Under the pieces are notes generated by a model that searched no databases, was not told where the DNA came from, and saw only the letters and a program-made list of their open reading frames with translations. The position numbers were made by a program, and so were the translations under genes. Shown here in pieces: positions 61,301 to 64,000 of a stretch of 64,000 nucleotides of DNA. This DNA is from Tubulanus polymorphus. Lineage: Eukaryota > Nemertea > Palaeonemertea > Tubulaniformes > Tubulanidae. Positions within the stretch are counted from its first letter, which is position 1, and the number at the start of each line of letters is the position of its first letter. Where the stretch lies: NCBI RefSeq assembly GCF_964204645.1, contig NC_134029.1:7024001-7088000 (forward strand), read 5' to 3'.

Positions 61301-63772
61301 AGTAGAAATCGTTCTTAATGATTGTGTGTATGGGGGTGACTTGAAAACTTCACGAACCTCACCCGTCCCTCCATCTTGAATTTTTTGGAATTCTATTGCT
61401 ATTGTACACCAATTCAGAATTGTTAATTCAATTATTACCATAATAAACATCATCTTATTACAGTGTACGTTTTAGCAATGAGCGCGTAGCTTTGGAACAC
61501 CCACATCATTGAAAGCCCGAGAGAAAAGCAATTTAATCAGAAATTATGAAAATTCTGGATATCTAATTCGAATCAATATGTCGGGTGTATCCTATATCAT
61601 CCTGTTCTATATAAGTTCACTCTTCTTGGTGGATTTACCTTATAATTAGGTATTTTGAATTAATAGACAGTATAGAACTCACTTAATTCAGATTACTAGG
61701 GACTGCCCAAATTTCTTCGCTTTAAGCAAAATTCGAATTATTGATGATAGTTAACTTGGTTCCGGGTTAAATAGACCAAATATTTCATCCGAATTAAGTG
61801 GAAATCCGGATTGAAAAAATCCGAATTAAACGAGTACTACTGTACTGTGGTTTTAGCGTTATGTTCAACATTTTTTCAATGTTCCCCGCTCTCTCTTTTC
61901 AGACTACCTGCCGGGATTACCGTACAAGATGTACTCGCATTCTCACGATGCCAGTATCACGCCCGAAAAACGCAAACAGCGCAGAATACGCACTACTTTC
62001 ACTAGCGCGCAGTTGAAAGAATTGGAAAAAGCGTTCGCCGAGACGCATTATCCCGATATATATACGCGAGAAGAAATAGCTATGAAAATCGATCTTACAG
62101 AAGCCAGAGTTCAGGTAAATTGAACATAACGATTAATCATGATCAACCATGTTTATTTCATCTTATATATGAAAATATTTTCGTTGAAATTCTCTGGCAA
62201 AGGTAAATGATTTTGGGGGAAAATATTGCAGATCAATCCGAAAAATATATATGATCTATAAATGATATAAAAATTACACGTATTTTCAATGACATATCTG
62301 AGAACTATTTCACGAGTTGAGTTGAACATTCCATCACATAGTATCACGACTCTGATAATGTATTCAAAACCCTTAGTCATATTTTTACATATTACATACG
62401 AAATAACGAGGCATGTTTTTGTTGGGATCATTTTATCATGATCGTTACAAGCATCATTACTACATGCCCACGGGGAGTTCACCAGTCCATAAAATACATG
62501 TCTCTCGAGTTCGGGCTATACGCAGTGAGATAATGATGCGCAGTCTCTTTGGGATGTTGTGCACCGTGCAGTCAATTTACGACCGCGCTTCGTGTGGCCG
62601 CGGTCGCTACGCACACTTAGGCTAATGAAATCGTTATGATATGAGATAATTCGACGGTCTAATCACAATAAAATGTCAAACTCTTCCCCTCCCGTTCGGC
62701 TCCTGCCGTCGAGCGTTGCAATATCTTAGATTGTCAGCAATTATATTTGTTTCCGTATTCCGTATAGACGACAGACCATTATTCGGTCGGCTGCCTGTTC
62801 GTGGACTAATCAGATTAGGCGCTCTCACTAGCCGCGCACAAATGACTAACGTTCGATTCACAAGTGTAAAATTAAGAATCAATTTCCCGCCGCTCTTCGT
62901 CAGAGCAATAAAAAATACTGTCCGCATGAAATATTTATCAAGCCGCCAACTCGTTTGTTTTGATTGACAGTTTCGCATTTATGTTCAATCTAATCGTCGA
63001 CCTACACTCACCGTCGCTCATAGTGTCATCACGTTCCTACCAGTCGTGAAAATGAAGTTCACATTTTTTGGAAAGCCGGATTATTTTTACAGTTTTGAAA
63101 CTTTTCTATAGTAGGAATATATATTTCAAAACATCTATTATATCTCGTTGAGGGAAATGACAGTAAAATGGAAAGATGAAGTAACGTCATGAACTTCAGG
63201 TTAAGGGTTAAGCCCACCGCACACACGAAGGAAAACATCGAATCTGCCGCATTCCTGGCCAAAAATGCGCCGAAAAATGCGCCGGAGCTGCGGCAAGCGT
63301 GTATGCATTGTATCGTAAAACAGATTTTGACCGTGTCAAAAATACACACAAAACCACAATAATTTCTAAACTTCCCCTAATGTTCACCCCGGCCAGGCCG
63401 GTAAGATGCAACGAGTGACTGGTCACATTACATAGGTCGTAAATAGCTAGGCGTTTTGGGTCACACACGCACCCACACACCACACCCGTACAACAAACTA
63501 CATCGCAACTGATTTTACGTTTCATCGTTATGAATCAATTAGTTCTTTTTGAATCCGGGTTAAGATCGAGAGGTCAAGGTTAATGAATCGAATGAATTTT
63601 CTTTTACAGGTTTGGTTTCAAAATCGTCGCGCGAAGTTCCGCAAGATGGAGCGAGCGAAGCAACAACAGCAACAACAGCAACAGCCGTCGGCACAGCAAA
63701 CGGCGACAAACAGCAGCGGTAACGTCAAACAGGAACTAACTGGAAATCAAAAAGATACCAAATCCGAACAAA
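58319..63772 (+). CDS. Phox2: Phox2 paired-like homeobox transcription factor, 3' partial
   Basis: Three exons: 58319-58577, 61903-62114, 63610-63772. Phox2 proteins are nuclear activators that specify autonomic/visceral neurons and noradrenergic or cholinergic identity. The N-terminus MDYTYLN and a [11 protein letters not shown] motif match the Phox2 start; PYKMYSHS precedes the homeodomain. The homeodomain ([20 protein letters not shown], then [20 protein letters not shown], then [18 protein letters not shown]) has Gln at position 50 and differs from vertebrate Phox2 at only a few sites. The intron inside the homeodomain falls between VQ and VWFQ, the paired-class position. After the homeodomain comes an eight-Gln run (CAA/CAG) in place of vertebrate polyalanine, then a Ser/Lys-rich stretch ending in a phase-1 donor (A|GTAAGT). 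The C-terminal exon(s) lie right of the window. Confidence 0.96.
58578..61902 (+). other. Phox2 intron 1
   Basis: A 3.3 kb intron, AT-rich. It includes a CpG-richer patch near 60580-60740 (GTGCGCGATCCGG, CACGCGCGCGCACG) that might be regulatory. Open frames inside are not conserved-looking. Confidence 0.6.
62115..63609 (+). other. Phox2 intron 2, inside the homeodomain
   Basis: A 1.5 kb intron splitting the homeodomain before helix-3 residues VWFQ. A CA-rich patch lies near 63461-63488. No other feature seen. Confidence 0.7.
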
Positions 63773-64000
63773 GTAAGTCTAATTCGCATCCAGACTCGGT
63801 TGGAACGATCGATATCGTTCGAACCCAGTGAACCCAGTATTTTTGAGACGCGCGCTTATCATAATAAAGATTGGACGTAAATAACTGGAGTACAGGGGTA
63901 TTTAACCTTAGATAAGTGATGACAGAATGTAGAAAAATTACCCGAAATCAATTCACTTTACATTAGTTTCACTTCACGTGCAGAAATATCCCACATCTAT
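63773..64000. other. Right edge, Phox2 intron 3 (start)
   Basis: Follows the GTAAGT donor. The frame runs only to a TGA at about 63830. No acceptor leading to a recognisable Phox2 C-terminus is visible before the window ends. Confidence 0.6.

Overview
This is a 64 kb piece of an invertebrate animal nuclear genome. It has spliceosomal introns with GT..AG borders, AATAAA poly(A) signals, intronic inverted-repeat transposons and animal-specific gene families (adhesion GPCR, Phox2, CRMP, Ly6/uPAR). The two peptide-receptor-like class A GPCRs and the well-conserved exon structure suggest a slowly evolving lophotrochozoan (mollusc, annelid or brachiopod grade). That is inference; the species cannot be read from the sequence. 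No viral, bacterial or CRISPR sequence was seen.

Layout, left to right. 1-4754 (+): C-terminal part of the nuclear cap-binding protein NCBP1/CBP80, entering from the left edge. 6374-10851 (-): a complete ten-exon ARB2A/FAM172A alpha/beta-hydrolase-fold gene, tail to tail with NCBP1, with several DNA-transposon-like insertions in its introns. 12371-13372 (+): an intronless class A GPCR. 14436-26458 (+): a 34-exon adhesion GPCR of about 1566 residues whose ectodomain I read as Ig-Ig-FN3-like-SEA-Ig-Ig-HormR-GAIN/GPS. 27930-29084 (-): a single-exon ZIP (SLC39A1/2/3-type) zinc transporter. 30068-31773 (-): a two-exon class A peptide-type GPCR. 34410-42791 (-): a 15-exon CRMP/dihydropyrimidinase-like gene whose metal-site residues are almost all replaced. 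44392-45831 (+): a single-exon, lysine-rich protein I do not recognise. 46372-48730 (+): a three-exon, GPI-anchored Ly6/uPAR protein. 48731-58318: about 9.6 kb without a convincing gene, holding a hexanucleotide microsatellite, a pair of dispersed repeats and possible homeodomain-site palindromes. 58319-63772 (+): the first three coding exons of a Phox2 homeobox gene, running off the right edge.

Exon models were built by hand. Each internal exon was accepted only if it had GT/AG borders, kept the reading frame across the junction and continued a recognisable family alignment. Summed lengths are in frame for ARB2A (341 aa), the adhesion GPCR (1566 aa), the second GPCR (377 aa), CRMP (568 aa) and Ly6 (197 aa). 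The genes are not an operon or pathway. Several of them (Phox2, CRMP, GPCRs, Ly6) belong to families common in nervous systems, but no functional linkage is shown. The most unusual items are the adhesion GPCR architecture, the CRMP that lacks even the active-site histidine that vertebrate CRMPs keep, and the unassigned 479-residue single-exon gene.
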